Assembly (NCBI GenBank): GCA_021018995.1
Contig: CM037588.1
Span: 141,977,725 to 142,041,724, forward strand
Length of the DNA: 64,000 nucleotides
Direction: 5' to 3'
Source of the DNA: Chloranthus sessilifolius
Lineage: Eukaryota; Streptophyta; Magnoliopsida; Chloranthales; Chloranthaceae
Every line of letters starts with the position of its first letter. The stretch's first letter is position 1. Below are positions 10,600 through 22,100 of the stretch, in pieces. The translations under genes were made by a program, and so were the position numbers. The notes beneath the pieces are model-generated. The model ran no database searches. It was not told the DNA's origin and worked only from the letters and a program-made list of their open reading frames with translations.

Positions 10600-10990
10600 C
10601 CACAATCCCCTGCATCATTGGGGAGCATACCATCGAGAAAGCTCGCTAGATCTGAGCTAGTGTCAACTGCTTCCTTATTCAGATTTGAGAAGCTAGGTTT
10701 GGGAGAATTGAAACCCACTCAAGTGGTGTTGCAACTAGTGATCAGATCCGAGAGAAAACGTGGGATTGATTGAAGATGTGCTAGTAGGAGTAGATAAATT
10801 CTTCTATCCTGCGATTTTCCGGTGTTGGACATGGAACCGACTAAAGCAAGACTTCCATCCTCATTTTAGGGAGACCATTCACAGCTCTGACAAATGCTTG
10901 TATTCAATGTCGGTATCATGGAAGTTTCTTTTGGTAATATGAAAGTCAAATTGAATGTTTATAATCATTAACCAACCTCAATTTGTCTTT
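10600..10990 (+). pseudogene. pro: Protease region of element A, degenerate
   Basis: The frame at 10441-10773 ends with text like TQVVLQLVIRSERKRG, and the next frame continues IEDVLVGVDKFFYPA. Athila protease domains carry a run of the type LQLADRS...G.IEDVLVKVDKF, so I place the aspartic protease here. The catalytic Asp triad is not legible because of the frameshift between the two frames near 10760. The following text (CFHVDIMDELVEESLQNF) is like the linker between protease and RT in Athila. Confidence 0.65.
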
Positions 10991-11649
10991 GAAGAGTGTT
11001 TTCATGTTGACATCATGGATGAACTTGTGGAGGAGTCTTTGCAAAATTTCGCAGGTGAAGACTCCACCACAGAAGAAAAAAATGATTGGGGATCCATTGG
11101 AAAAGACGGAAAAGGGAGATCAAATTCAAAGGGAGTCAACTTTGTGCAAGGCACTCACAAACAATCATCAAGTTCCCCTTCTTGGAAACCTGCTACTCTC
11201 CCTCTTCCACAAGTTACCAAGGTACCTTTGCTACCTTCTTTTCTCACCACGAATTAGAACTCAATGACTACCCAAAAATCTGAAATATATATTTTTGGGA
11301 GATCATCAAACATTACCTGTTATTATTTCTTCCTCCCTCACAAAGGATCAAGAAGAGGAACTGTTAGTAGTTCTAAAACAACACAAGAAAGCAATTGGTG
11401 GACCATTCTTGATTTGGGAGGAATAAACCCATTGTTTGCATGCATAAGATCCACCTTGAAGAGGATGCAAAGCCTTCTAGAGAAATGCAAAGAAGGTTGA
11501 ATCCTCACATGCAAGAGGTGGTTATGAAGGAAGTTGTAAAGTCATAGATCTTTGGGGTCATTTACCCCATTTGATTCTGCTTGGGTAGCACCCACAGGTG
11601 GTGCCTAAGAAATGCATCAACATTAGGTATTGAATCTGGTGAACTTATG

Positions 11650-12200
11650 TCCACCGGACAAACAACAGATGGAGGGTGCATAGACTACAGAAAATTGAAT
11701 ACCATGACAAGAAAAGACCATTTCCCCTCCCTTCATTGACCAAATCCTTGATAAGCTTGCGGTAAAGCTTACTCATCGCTTCCTTGATGGGTACTGTTAC
11801 AACTGGATCCTGTGTACCCACAGGACCAAGAAAAGACCACCTTCACCCCCTTTGGCACTTTTGCCTATAGGAGGATGCCCTTTGGTCTTTGCAATGCCCC
11901 TGCTACTTTTCAAAGATGCATGTATGCCATCTTTTACGACATGATTGATCAATTCATGGAGATCTTCATGGATGACTTTTCAATTTATGGAGCGACTTTT
12001 CCCAATGCTTACACCACCTCAAGTTGGTGTTGCAAAGATGTGAAGAAACCAATTTGGTTCTAAGTGGGAAAGAGTCATTTTATGGTCACCAAGGCATTGT
12101 CCTAGGACATGTGGTCTCCCATAAAGGCATAGAGGTGGACCAAGCAAAATTGATCTAATTGCACATTTGCCTCCTCCCAGGCTGTTAAGCAAATCGAAGT
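11650..12200 (+). pseudogene. RT: Reverse transcriptase of element A, degenerate
   Basis: Readable pieces are CIDYRKLN near 11680, then DQEKTTFTPFGTFAYRRMPFGLCNAPATF and FMDDFSIYG in the 83-aa frame at 11812-12063. FMDDFS is the catalytic YxDD-like box of Athila RT. The enzyme would copy element RNA into cDNA. Frameshifts near 11700-11810, a stop at 12061 and further shifts break it. The frame after 12063 continues with GHQGIVLGHVVSHKGIEVD-like text in pieces, the usual thumb/connection region. Confidence 0.88.
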
Positions 12201-12329
12201 TTCTTAGGGCATGCGAGGATTTTATGGGAGGTTATCAAAGATTTCAAAGAAAATTTCCAAGCCACTCTTCATTTCTTTGTGTCAAGATGTTCCTTTTGTG
12301 TTTACTAATGAATGCATGACACCTTTGAG

Positions 12330-12675
12330 GTCCTTAAGAAATGTCCGATTTCAGCTCCCATCTTGCGCCCCCCGACTATTCAAAGTGCCCTTTGAGCTGA
12401 TGTGTGATGCATCAGACTATGCCCTAGGAGCGTCCTAGGGCGTAGAGAAAGGATAAGCTTCCCATGTCATAGCTTATGCCAGATCCATGATAGATGCCCA
12501 GCTCAACTACACAACAACCGAGAAAGAGCTGCCGCCATTGTGTTTGCATTGGAAAAATTCAGTCTTATGTTTTAGGTTCACAAATTGTGGTGTTTATCGA
12601 CCACTCGCCCTAAAATACCTTTCCTCTAAGAAGGATACTAAGCCCAGACATCGGGTGGATCCTCCTATTACGTGA
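12330..12675 (+). pseudogene. RH: RNase H of element A, degenerate
   Basis: LMCDASDYALGAS ends the frame at 12211-12438; it holds the first catalytic Asp of Ty3/gypsy RNase H (CDASDYALG). The next frame from 12487 reads NYTTTEKELPPL, the usual Y.TTEKELLA box, followed by decayed text. RNase H removes the RNA strand during reverse transcription. A TAG within ALGAS*GVE and several shifts inactivate it. Confidence 0.82.
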
Positions 12676-12783
12676 GTTTGATCTACTGATTAAGGATAAG
12701 AAAGGAGTGGAAAATGTGGTGGTGATCACCTATCCGAATTCTCAATCCGAGGATGATAGCTTACCCATTAATGAATCATTTCG

Positions 12784-14030
12784 ATGAGCAACTTTTGCCA
12801 TCAATACCCACGATCCTTGGTTTGCAAACATAGTCAACTTCTTGGCTCATCGATGATTCCTCAACATTGGAATCGAATGGATAAAGATCTTTTCTTCTCA
12901 CGAGTTAAACATTTCATTTGGGAAGATCCTTATCTATTCAAGAATTGTGCGGAACCAAGTGATCGAAGATGTCCCCGACCATGAATTCTCCGGCATATTG
13001 TCAATGTGTCATGAACAGTGGTGGAGGTCATTTCGTGGTAACAACAGCAAAAAATTTCGCGTGGTTTTTATTGGCCCACAATCTTTAAAGATGCCTTCTG
13101 ACAAGATCAGAATCTGCCAGAATCGCCAAAATTGGGCAAGATTTCCAAAAGAAACTCAATGCCTCTGACCTATTCGTGGTTGAGTGGGGAATAGATTTTA
13201 TGGGCCCTTTCCTCCTTCTAATGGAAATAACTTCATTTTAGTAGCGGTGGACTATGTCTCCAAGTGGATTGAAGCCATAGCTACTAAATCAAATGATCAC
13301 AAAGTGGTTTTGAAATTTCTCAAGGACCACATTTTTCCAGTTTGGTTTTCCAGAGCCATCATCGGTGATGGGGAAGCCATTTTTGTAACAAAACAGGTTT
13401 GAAGCTCTATTGAAAAGTACTGTCACTCATAGAGTAGCCACTCCCTATCATCCACTAACCTGGACAAGTGGATTTCAATAGAGAAATCAAACACATTTTG
13501 GAAAAAACAAGAAGAAGGACAGAAAGGATGGTCCGCTTAATGATGCTTTGTGGGCATCTGAGCGCCTACAAAACTCCAATTGGAATGTCCCTTTAGATCG
13601 GTCTATGGCAAAGCATGTCATTTGCCAAGAGAGTTAGAATACAAAGCTCGGGCTATTAAAACATTTAATATGGATCTAACTTCTGGTAATCACAGGAAAC
13701 TTCAACTCACCGAATTGGAAGAGTCATGATGGATGCTTATACAAGCTCCAGTTGTATAAGGAGAAAGTCAAATCATTTCATGATAGGAGTTTAATGAGAA
13801 AAGAGTTCATACCGGGTCCAAGGTATGGTTATTCAACTCTAAACTTAAATTCTTCCGCAAATTGAGATCCAGATGGGAAGGGCCATACATCATCAAGGCC
13901 TCCCCTCGGAGCATGGATATTTCAGATCCCAAGGATGGAAGAATCCTTAAGGTAAATGGTCGAGGCTCAAGCCATGCATTGACAACACTCGAGAAGCTGT
14001 CTTTGCCCATCTGTCATCACGTCTCCAACA
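12784..14030 (+). pseudogene. INT: Integrase of element A, degenerate
   Basis: The core reads [27 protein letters not shown] at 13184 onward, which carries the first catalytic Asp region of Athila integrase, followed by AIIGDGEA where ISDGG is usual. The C-terminal part near 13840-13960 reads SRWEGPY, the GPY/F module that helps bind DNA, and ISDPKDGRILKVNG, typical of Athila. The N-terminal zinc domain is broken. Multiple stops and frame changes mean no active enzyme. Confidence 0.85.
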
Positions 14031-14129
14031 ATCGATGGTAGAAAATTGTATATTATGTTTGTACAACATAGTTTTTACCAATTTCTCTGCTTCTATTTCT
14101 TTTCTTGTTAGCATAGTTTAAATACACTT

Positions 14130-14395
14130 AAAAGTTCAAATCGCAAAGCAAAAACTACTTTTCAAAAGCCCAAAGTTCTATTCGAATAGATTCGAGTCTG
14201 ATGAATTGCTCGAAAAGAAAGATGTTCTTTCGAATAGTTAATTATGTTAACAGTTCCTTTTCGAATAGAAGGTCCGATGCTAAGTCCCTTGAAATAAACT
14301 TTCAAGCTATCTACTTGTCGAAGGCACTTTTGCCATTCAAATAGAAAAAAAAGGGCTCTTTTGGAATATTTCAAAACTTAAAGGTGCTTATGCGA
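14130..14395. repeat. Internal copy of the A LTR word array
   Basis: From aaagttcaaatcgcaaag onward the text parallels LTR positions 7076-7330: caaagttcta, gattcgagtc, gctcgaaaag, ttcgaatagtt, cttttcgaatagaaggtccg. It ends 13 bp before an internal TATA-like box. This is either a duplicated regulatory array or a relic of a related LTR; the neighbouring LTR parts are absent, which favours the array. Confidence 0.75.
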
Positions 14396-14407
14396 TTTTA
14401 GCTTCAA

Positions 14408-14417
14408 GTATATTTAG
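14408..14417 (+). promoter_or_regulatory. Internal TATA-like box of element A
   Basis: gtatatttag lies directly downstream of the internal array and about 300 bp upstream of the ATG at 14713. The stretch between reads like a leader (pyrimidine-rich, no ATG-rich text). It suggests a separate transcript for the 3' frames. Confidence 0.45.
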
Positions 14418-14712
14418 TCGTTTGAAGTTAGCTTTGTATTTGCAAACACTCTCTGTGAGCGACGCCCACTAAAACCATAGCTCACTCTCTTCTCACACAG
14501 CTCCACAAAGATATCACCGTTTGTTCCTAATTGTTTGAGCGTTTCCATTTTTCGAGATCACAGTGACCGCTGGGTTATCTTTACAAACAAAGCGACTCGG
14601 TTCAAGCACAAACCTTAGATCGTGGTATTTTTCTATCCATTCTCGCTCAATCTTTTAGAAAAATCTAAATCTGTTAGCCTGTGTGGGCTTTTGTTTTCCT
14701 CCATTTTAAATA

Positions 14713-15078
14713 TGGGAAAGACCGAGAAATCCTTAGTCGCCACTTTTCTAAAGGGCAATTTTTCAATGCCCCATGCTCATCCCGGAAGCAATGGGTGATG
14801 TGAGTGCCAAGATAAAGAAGAAAAGAAAATTGTCGGCCTCCCTTTGGAAGACTAATTACAGCCTCCTAAGAGCCAAGTTTGACATAGATAGGGAAGAGCC
14901 CTTTGAAGTCCTCACCCCCATAACTTTGGCAAGAAAGCACGGACCACAAGTCGCTATGTTGAGGAGAATGAGAGCAGCAGGAGATCCGGACATGCCCCTG
15001 CTCTTGCCCCCTGCCTCAACCCATTCTGCCAGAGCACTCAGCCAGCGCCTCTGCCTGCTAAGCCCGACAGGAACCTAG
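14713..15078 (+). pseudogene. Accessory ORF of element A, unrecognised
   Basis: The first ATG after the internal TATA box (14713) gives a 28-residue frame, MGKTEKSLVATFLKG and on. A +1 shift near 14773 continues as GDVSAKIKKKRKLSASLWKTNYSLLRAKFDIDREEPFEVL for about 100 residues. It has a basic KKKRK patch that could be a nuclear localisation signal. No transmembrane segment is visible, so I do not call it env. I do not recognise a domain. After 15078 the text is Pro/His-rich and broken. Its place, downstream of integrase with its own TATA box, matches the accessory ORFs of F and G. Confidence 0.4.
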
Positions 15079-15079
15079 C

Positions 15080-17293
15080 CTGCAAGTGTGGGTGGGCCTG
15101 AACAACCACCTATGGACCCCCGACATGAACTCGTGAGTGAACTAGCAGAGTCCAAGAGATACCCGCAGGTTTAAATGCTATGGAGCCTCCACCACCATGC
15201 ACCTCGGCCACCGCCATTTTACAAGAACCATTTCTGTGGTGACCCGGCTCTCATGCACCTGCTGCACCATTCTACCACCACTACACTGCACCCTATTCCC
15301 CACACCCTTCCACATTGGAGCTCATCCAAGCCCTAATCTGCACCACCCACCACCCACCCTCACTTCGCCTCCATGTTGCCTCACAAGCAACCCAAACAGA
15401 CCAAGTCCTAGTGCTTCCCCTCCACTACCACCCAGGCTACCCAAACCACACACAGACACAGTAGCCTTACCTCCCTTCCCGAGATAGCTACCCAAACCGA
15501 CCCTCTCTTACCCTCCCTCCCCAGTGCACCACTTTAGTCCCTACTTGAGAAAAAAGACAAAATAAACCCCTCACCCTTACTCCCTTTCCTCCCTCTTTTC
15601 CTTTTATTTTCACAAATTCTCGGTTCATGCAATTTGCTTTCGCAATTCCTTGCTATTATTTTTTCTCTTTTCCCTAATAAGCGTGACTATGCCACCACCT
15701 TTGAACCAAAGTGAGGACACGCTCCTCATAGGTTTGGGGTGTGTGGCATGTGTCCCAAGGAATAGTTAACCTAAGGACAAAGAATCACCTAAGTAATCAG
15801 AAATGAATTATTTTACTTAAGAATCATGACAATTAGGAAGTTTAAAATTTCTTTGCAAAATTTAGACATCATAAACCTTTCAATATTCTACATTTCCATG
15901 ATGTTAGCACCATGAAAACCCTCTTGGTATCGACATTTAGCAAGTCATGGGAAAGAAAAAGGTAAAGACATACTTAAAAGCTCAAGGAAAAACCATAACC
16001 AAGTGAGAATTGAGCCCATATATTTTCCATCTCTCATTGAAGAGTGGTGAGGCAATTTTTCGATTCAAAGGATTGGTGAGGCATTAGATCCACTAGAAGT
16101 TAGGAAACTCCAAATTAAAACAAGTAATGACACTCATGAAATCGAGGAAAAGATCAAGGCCTTCTTGGACGACTTGAACCTAGAACCAACCAAGAAAATT
16201 CTGCCCTGTTTGTACCCCATTTGAGTCAGAATCCTACAATTCTTCATCAAAAATACCCAAAAGTACTTTTTGAACCTATGGAACCAATTCAGCCTTCCCT
16301 CACTCGAGAATTCGAGGTAAAGGAGAAAGAATCAAGATGGACCATTTCAGGCAACATCAAGAAAATGAAGAGAAAATACCTCAAAAAAGCAGGCAATATG
16401 GTGACCGAGAAAGGAAGAGACAAACAATGTGAAAAAGTTGCAAGCAAAAAGGCAAAAAAGGGACCTTATGATGAAAAAATGCAAGATCAAAGAAAGAACC
16501 GATCATGTGAATGTGAGAATCTCGAAAAGAAAGAAGCTAAACTCAAAAGGTGGAGTCATGAACCATCTCCGCACTTCCCGAGTTCTCAAATTCAAACCCC
16601 TGTTCAAAGCGCCTTTCCTTGAAACTTCACTCCATAAGCCATACAAACAAACCTAGATTAAAAGCCCTTGTGATCCAAAGTTGAGTGAGTCATGTGGAGA
16701 TAAGAAGTGACCCAATCTATGGTGAGGAGATGTCAATGATGCCATTGCCTAAGAATCATGCCTATGCTCATGCTTACAGATCCATTTGGGAGATGTAACG
16801 CTCTTGAGCTTGAGTGAAAATGAACCCTCAACAAAAACATCATTGAGAGTATACCTGGTGAGTGTTTGGGTTGGAACTTGAATAAGTATGACTTACAACC
16901 TAATTTTTATTAGGATGATGAGCTCACTTCTTTGGCACATTTGTACAATTTTCTATGGTGCTCACGGATTGGAAATATTGAAACATTCATGAGGTTCTTA
17001 AAATGTTTAAATTCTGTGCAAACAATAATCAAATTTTACATTTCATCATTGATTCAAGAGTAACTAATCCTGCTCCTTGATTGCTCATTTGATAATTTTG
17101 CCGATGTTAACTGTTTCATGGAGAAGTTTGTAGGTACCTTCACCAAAACCTCGGAGACTTCACTCCTCCTCTAGGGACCACCTAGGGGTTGAAAAGGCTT
17201 GTTGCATATGCTAAATGCACATGCTTCCTACAAAAGTGGCTCTTTACTTTGTTTTTATGTTTCTTTGCTCGTGGACTAGCAAAGCTTAGGTTT
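15080..17293 (+). mobile_element. 3' untranslated part of element A
   Basis: A Pro-rich open stretch (15197-15487) and a Lys/Glu-rich 133-aa frame (16221-16622) are seen, neither with a recognisable motif. A phrase taggtttggggtgtgtgg at about 15729-15746 resembles a second polypurine-like tract. The rest shows no coding signal. The Lys-rich frame could be a decayed part of the accessory ORF. Confidence 0.45.
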
Positions 17294-17301
17294 GAGGGGT
17301 G
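17294..17301 (+). promoter_or_regulatory. Polypurine tract of element A
   Basis: gaggggtg abuts the TGTTAAG start of the 3' LTR; the preceding aggttt completes the aggtttgaggggtg form usual in Athila-like elements. Confidence 0.85.
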
Positions 17302-19089
17302 TGTTAAGTAGTGAAAAATACCATTTTCACCCCTAAACATGAGCTTTGAAAGACCCTTAAGAAGACTAAATAAGTGCTTTAGTGTGCATTTCTGACTAAC
17401 CAATTAGGCAGTCCAAGTCCTAAAAGCATCCTAAAATGATCAAAAGTCGACAACTCATGTCAAGCTCAAAGAGGAGTGAAGAAATAGCCTCAATGGCTAA
17501 AAAGGTCCTAAAAGAGCAAGAAAAGACACAAGAAGAAGAAGGATCCATTCGCAAAGAAGAAATCAAGTTAAAAGTTCAAATCGCAAAGTAAAAGTACTTT
17601 TCGAAAAGGTCAAAGTTCTGCTCAATTGATTCTCGAGTCAGAATGAACTACTCGAAAAGAACCATGTTCTGAATAGTTGAAATTCCTTTTCGAATAGAAG
17701 ATCCGGGAGAAGTCCTGCGAAAAAGACTTTCGAAGCCAAATTGCTTTGCGAAAAGAACTTGGAGCCAAAACACTTTGCGAAAAAGGCACTTAAACTCTCT
17801 GAAAGGACATTCGGGAATTACGACTTGTTTAAAGGGCATTTCAAGTAATCTCTTGCCGCGCCCCAATGCATTTAACACCGAGGACATTTAAGATTCCAAT
17901 CAAGATCCAAAAGCATATTCCAACCCATGTGCGCTCAAAGATGAAATCAATTGGCGTGAACTTCTAAAGCTCAACAGATTTTTGAATTCCATAACAATTG
18001 ATGCTTCTAGCGCTGATTGGTGAACGGATCGAGCATTTTCATTGGCGAAGATCCGGATCCCGTGCTCAATCGCCATTGGGCAATCCAGATCGAACACTTG
18101 ATTGGTCAATTCATGCGGGATCAAGGGAAAGCTATAAATAGAAGACATTTGCCCAATTGTGGCATCCAGATTTTGAGTTCATTTCTATTTCCCCGCTTTC
18201 GGTCGATAGCTTGTCTGCACTTCGTAATAGCTTCTTTTGTATTTGCTTTTGAGAGTTTACGAGAGCTATTTGTAACTCCAAGGAGATTGGATTCAAGACT
18301 GCAAGTCCGAGGGTCATCTAGCCGTGCTCAGTAATTGTAAGATTGAATTTAAAGGTTCTTTAACTGTGTTTCTCCATTGGATTCATGTCAAGGGTTCTTA
18401 TTGATCACCTTAGTGCATTAGACTCCTTTAGATTCACTACTTTGCATGCAATTTCCTTGATTCATTACTCTGTCTGAATTAGCGTTGGTAACCTAGTTCG
18501 ACACTTGCGATGATGTTCATGTTCGAATTGAGGATAGGTCAACAACTATTGGATGATCTCAGTGACCATTTAAGTGACGATCATAACCATAAGTCTAAAC
18601 CCTTCCTTAATTGATTTATTTCTCTTACATCTGTCTTTGGTAGCCGATGAAGATTGAATCAACTCTTAGTTGCGATTCTCCATTAAAATTCAAAGGCGAA
18701 ATCACAGAAAGTTATTATTTCTCCATTTGATTTATTTTAATCACTTCCCCAACTTGGATCTGGATCAGTTAGTTAGTTCTTTTCTTTATTTGCTTTTAGT
18801 TAAACGTGACAAAACCCAACACTCTCTTTTTATCTGCTTTCTAGATAATTATAGAGCCAGATCTGGTAGCACAGATCTGGAGGTCTATCTCATATTTCAG
18901 ACAAATTCTCTGTGGACGATCTTTAATATACTTACTTTTAAAACTTGCTACAATTGGCCCTGATCTTGCAGGCTATTGTTAGCCCTCAATGTGCTGATAT
19001 CTCTTTCATAATTTAAAATTATGTAACTTAATATTCATTAATTCGTCATTCAAAACACACATAAATCAGGCACATGTTAGGCAACAACA
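17302..19089 (+). mobile_element. 3' LTR of element A
   Basis: Matches 6800-8562 over its full length, starting TGTTAAG and ending ...GCAACAACA. It carries the same array (about 17570-17810) and TATA box (18131-18140). It is followed by the ctatc duplication at 19090-19094. Confidence 0.93.
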
Positions 19090-19094
19090 CTATC

Positions 19095-20021
19095 TTACGA
19101 TTTTGAGAAGATTGGCAAAAAAATCCTGAAGAAATCTGCTACTGAAAATAAGGAGAAAAGTGTTGCGTTTATTTGCCATCTAAAGCAAGGAAGATAGGAT
19201 TAGAAGTCTTGTTAACGTAGGAAGCTTTTATTTTTAGTAGTTTTCTTTTATTCGGATTTGAATAATGTAAACCGACCTCTTATGATCTATAAATAAGAGG
19301 CTCGACATAGAGGAAAAACTTATCGAAGGAATTCTCAGCATCAATTGACGACTAAGATTGGATTTCCTAACGATCACCTTAGTCTAGTGTAGTTTAGATA
19401 TCCAAGGTTTCTCGAGAGCAATTGATGGCTGTGATATGAGACTGAAAGATTAGAGTAGAGTATCCAAAGTTTCTCAGGAGCAATTGACGCCTGTGATTGA
19501 GCGATGAAAGATATTTTTATTGCTTTCTAGTTTAGATTTACTGCTTTTATTTATTGCTTTCTAAGCATCTGATAGTTCTTGATTTTAATTGACGCCTAAA
19601 GTCTTGAATTTGAAAGATTAGTTTAATGGTATTTTATTTTTCATTTTCAGTTTTCTAGTGTTTGATTGATGCCCAAATTCTTGAAAAGTTGCAAATTAGT
19701 ATAAATCTATATTGAGGAATTCTAGTTTTTAATTGACGCCCAAATTCTAGAAGACTTAGATATAGTGTAACGGTATTTTAATTTTCGTAAATATCTGAGA
19801 ACTAAAGGAAACTGATTGACAACCAGGATCTAGAAGTTTAAAGATTTAGATTTATTTTTCCCGCACTTTAGTTTAATTAAACCATTCTTTATTCTTTAAA
19901 GGAAAATAATAGTTTTTAAAATTTTCGACCTTCCTCGTGGAAATGATCCTATCGCTAGTGCTATGATTTCCATTGTGCGCTTTCAATAGGTTAAGACAGA
20001 ACGTAATTCATAGAGCTGTCA
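19095..20021 (+). mobile_element. LTR of element B, main part
   Basis: Continues the 6775-6794 fragment. TATA box ctataaataa at 19287-19296. R-U5 contains seven spaced copies of an AATTGACGCC-type word. The end ...GAGCTGTCA precedes the primer site. The LTR is homologous to the C LTR on the minus strand. Confidence 0.85.
19343..19830 (+). repeat. Seven spaced AATTGACG-type direct repeats in the B LTR
   Basis: Copies near 19343, 19419, 19481, 19581, 19661, 19731 and 19817 (for example caattgacgcctgtgat and taattgacgcccaaattc) are spaced about 60-100 bp, all downstream of the TATA box. The C LTR keeps the same series on the minus strand. Confidence 0.75.
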
Positions 20022-20028
20022 AAGTTTT

Positions 20029-20046
20029 TGGCGCCGCTGTCAGGGA
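20029..20046 (+). promoter_or_regulatory. Primer-binding site of element B
   Basis: TGGCGCCGCTGTCAGGGA differs at three positions from the tRNA-Asp-type site TGGCGCCGTTGCCGGGGA seen in element E. Confidence 0.8.
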
Positions 20047-20277
20047 AGCGAAAAAATTTTAAAACCAATATTTATCTTTCAAACCTCTTTTGTTTCTATT
20101 TTTATTTTCTTTGATCACTTCTTTATCTTTTGTATGTTTATTCAGAGCAGCTGATCAAAGGTTTCAAAACTTCTTCTTACAATAGAAGCTAGAGGCTCAG
20201 ATATATTTTTTCTCCCTGCTTTTTAAAATAAAAATCAAATAAAATTAAAAGCATAAAAATATATATTGTTCTGGTGT

Positions 20278-20551
20278 ATGCATCACACTCGATCTCAAAA
20301 TTTAGAATTCTTTGAGTGTGATCCAAAAATTGAAAGGACTCTCTTGCGTAATTTAGCATCGAGCCAATCTTCTGAAGGAGAATCATGAACAATGGCTAAT
20401 GATTGCCTATTCAAGCACATTTTAGCCCAGTCACTCTGACCGCACCCTCTTGCATTGTTGTACCAGAGGCAGCGTCTGGTTAAAGACACGATATCAAGCT
20501 TAATACACTTCAAGCTTTACCTACTTTTCATGGGCTTGATCGAGAAGATCC
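20278..20551 (+). pseudogene. gag: gag of element B, 5' piece
   Basis: ATG at 20278 gives MHHTRSQNLEFFECDPKIERTLLRN, which has the form of Athila Gag starts (a short TRSQ box, then IERT). A TGA stops the frame after 36 codons, and the same strand continues in another frame towards a TFHGLDREDP-type motif at about 20527-20551. It is then interrupted by solo LTR I, and the next Gag motif resumes after it. Gag would assemble virus-like particles. The start lies 230 bp after the primer site. The early stop and frame changes show decay. Confidence 0.75.
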
Positions 20552-22100
20552 TGATTAGGTGTGAAATATGATCATATTTCACACCCTAAAACCTATATTT
20601 AGCCACCCGATGAAAGCCATTTAATATATTTTGTATAATTTTAGTGATTTATAAGTCTGGAGATAAGTTAAGCATGAAATAGCCCAAGAGTGCATAAAAT
20701 AACGTCAAATTCGTACAACCTTGGATCATCTAGAACTTATCTCGGCTTGTAACTCAATTTTGACCTTCAAAATATGGGATTCGTGAAATTGCTAAATCAC
20801 CAAAGTTGTAAAGTTCATTGTCTTCTTTCCAATATCGTAAGCATCACATCAATCCAAGTTTAAAGTGAAAAGTTATGGCTAAAATACCGGGGCTGTGTTC
20901 GTTGAAGAGTTGGGCCGAGTTTCATGAAAATCTTGGAAAATCAATGGATCGAGTAAAAGACTCGATCAATTGATTTTGGGCTGAATCTTTATATTTTTAA
21001 AGCTCGAAATTAGTCAAAATTGGGAGGAAAAGTTGGGGTTTCAAAATTAGACCCTATTTAAGGGAAAATTAGAGTTAGGGTCAGGAGTCTCTCCTATTGG
21101 GGAGCTTCTTATTTTTTTCTAGCATTTTAGTTTTCTTTCCAATTTTTTATATCTTTCCAAGCATTATTTTTTCAATTTTTAGGTTTAGTTTTTAGATTAG
21201 TTTAATTTCTGCGTTCAAAAAAGGATTGTACTTGTTGGATTAAAGCTTCGTAGATTTTTATGGATCGTTTGTTACGATATTTTAATGTTATTCTCTATTT
21301 TCATTTCAATCATGCTTTTAGTTAACTTAATCATGTATAGCTAAATCTTTTTTAGGATGAAGATCTAATGAACTTCATCCGAGGTACTCATTTATTATAA
21401 TATAGATCTATGGTAGAGATATTATCTTATCATGGATGTCTGATTTTTAATTGCACTAATATCTAATTGCTATCTAAGATGTGGATGCTAATCACGCTCC
21501 ATGATCTTGGATCTGTAATGGTTATTTTACTCTAATCTTCTTCTATATTATTCTTGCCCATCCCAGGGTAAATTTTGATTTTCATCTAAGGTATGGATGT
21601 TGATCATACATTCATGGGGTTTTAATCATACATCACCACGACCTCAAATCTGTAATGTGGAATTTACCTGAGAATCAAATTCTGGTTGCCATCTAAGGTA
21701 TGGATGTTAATCATACATCTCCACGATCTTAGATCGGCAATGTGTGGGCTCAATACTTGCATGTAGCGCATCCTATGATAATCTCATATCTCAATCCATA
21801 GATCTGTATTGCATAAATGATAAACCTACAATGGGAGGATTTGGTATCCTAATCCTCGCCGTTTAATATTTGTTCAAATTTCATATTATTAATTAATTTT
21901 TTTTATCTTGTCCATCAAACTCTCAGAATCATAAACTAGTTTAAATATTGTGCTAAATCTGTGGTAGTTCCTTTAGTTGATTACTATTTCCTCCTTATAA
22001 TTTTCTGGCTAAGCTCTGTGGGAACGATCCCGTACTCCGCACCTATTAACTACAATTTGATTCGTGTGCTTGCGAGGAAAACTTATTTAAAATCATAAAA
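20552..22100 (+). mobile_element. Solo LTR I, related to the element E LTR
   Basis: Starts TGATTAGGTGTGAAATATGA, like the E start TGATGAGTAGTGAAATATGA, and ends near ...tttaaaatcataaaa. A 5-bp gatcc lies on both sides (20547-20551 and 22101-22105), and the gag of B resumes after it. It has a palindrome gatcgagt-actcgatc near 20950, a TATA-like ctatttaag at 21053-21061, and repeats at 21460-21760. There is no internal region, so it arose by LTR-LTR recombination. Confidence 0.85.
21460..21760 (+). repeat. Repeats of ATCTAAGGTATGGATGTTAATCATAC type in solo LTR I
   Basis: Three larger units begin atctaag(g/a)t(a/g)tggatg near 21472, 21586 and 21692, each followed by a catacat/ccatgatct and atctgtaatg text. 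They lie downstream of the TATA box. Confidence 0.7.

Larger units (their letters stand above)
6800..19089 (+). mobile_element. Element A: full-length decayed Athila-like LTR retrotransposon
   Basis: Two LTRs (6800-8562 and 17302-19089) of the same sequence class flank a gag, protease, RT, RNase H, integrase order with many stops and frameshifts. A polypurine tract (17294-17301) abuts the 3' LTR, and a 5-bp duplication ctatc flanks the whole. RT reads PFGTFAYRRMPFGLCNAPAT and FMDDFS, the form typical of Athila. After integrase lies about 3.2 kb with its own TATA box and extra frames. Length is 12.29 kb. Confidence 0.93.

Noticed and set aside
15729..15746. Second polypurine tract with a hidden LTR start in element A
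   Set aside because: No LTR-like sequence follows, and the true tract with the 3' LTR is at 17294-17301.
14713..16622. Envelope gene in element A
   Set aside because: No signal peptide, transmembrane helix or other envelope feature can be read; the frames are basic or Pro-rich.
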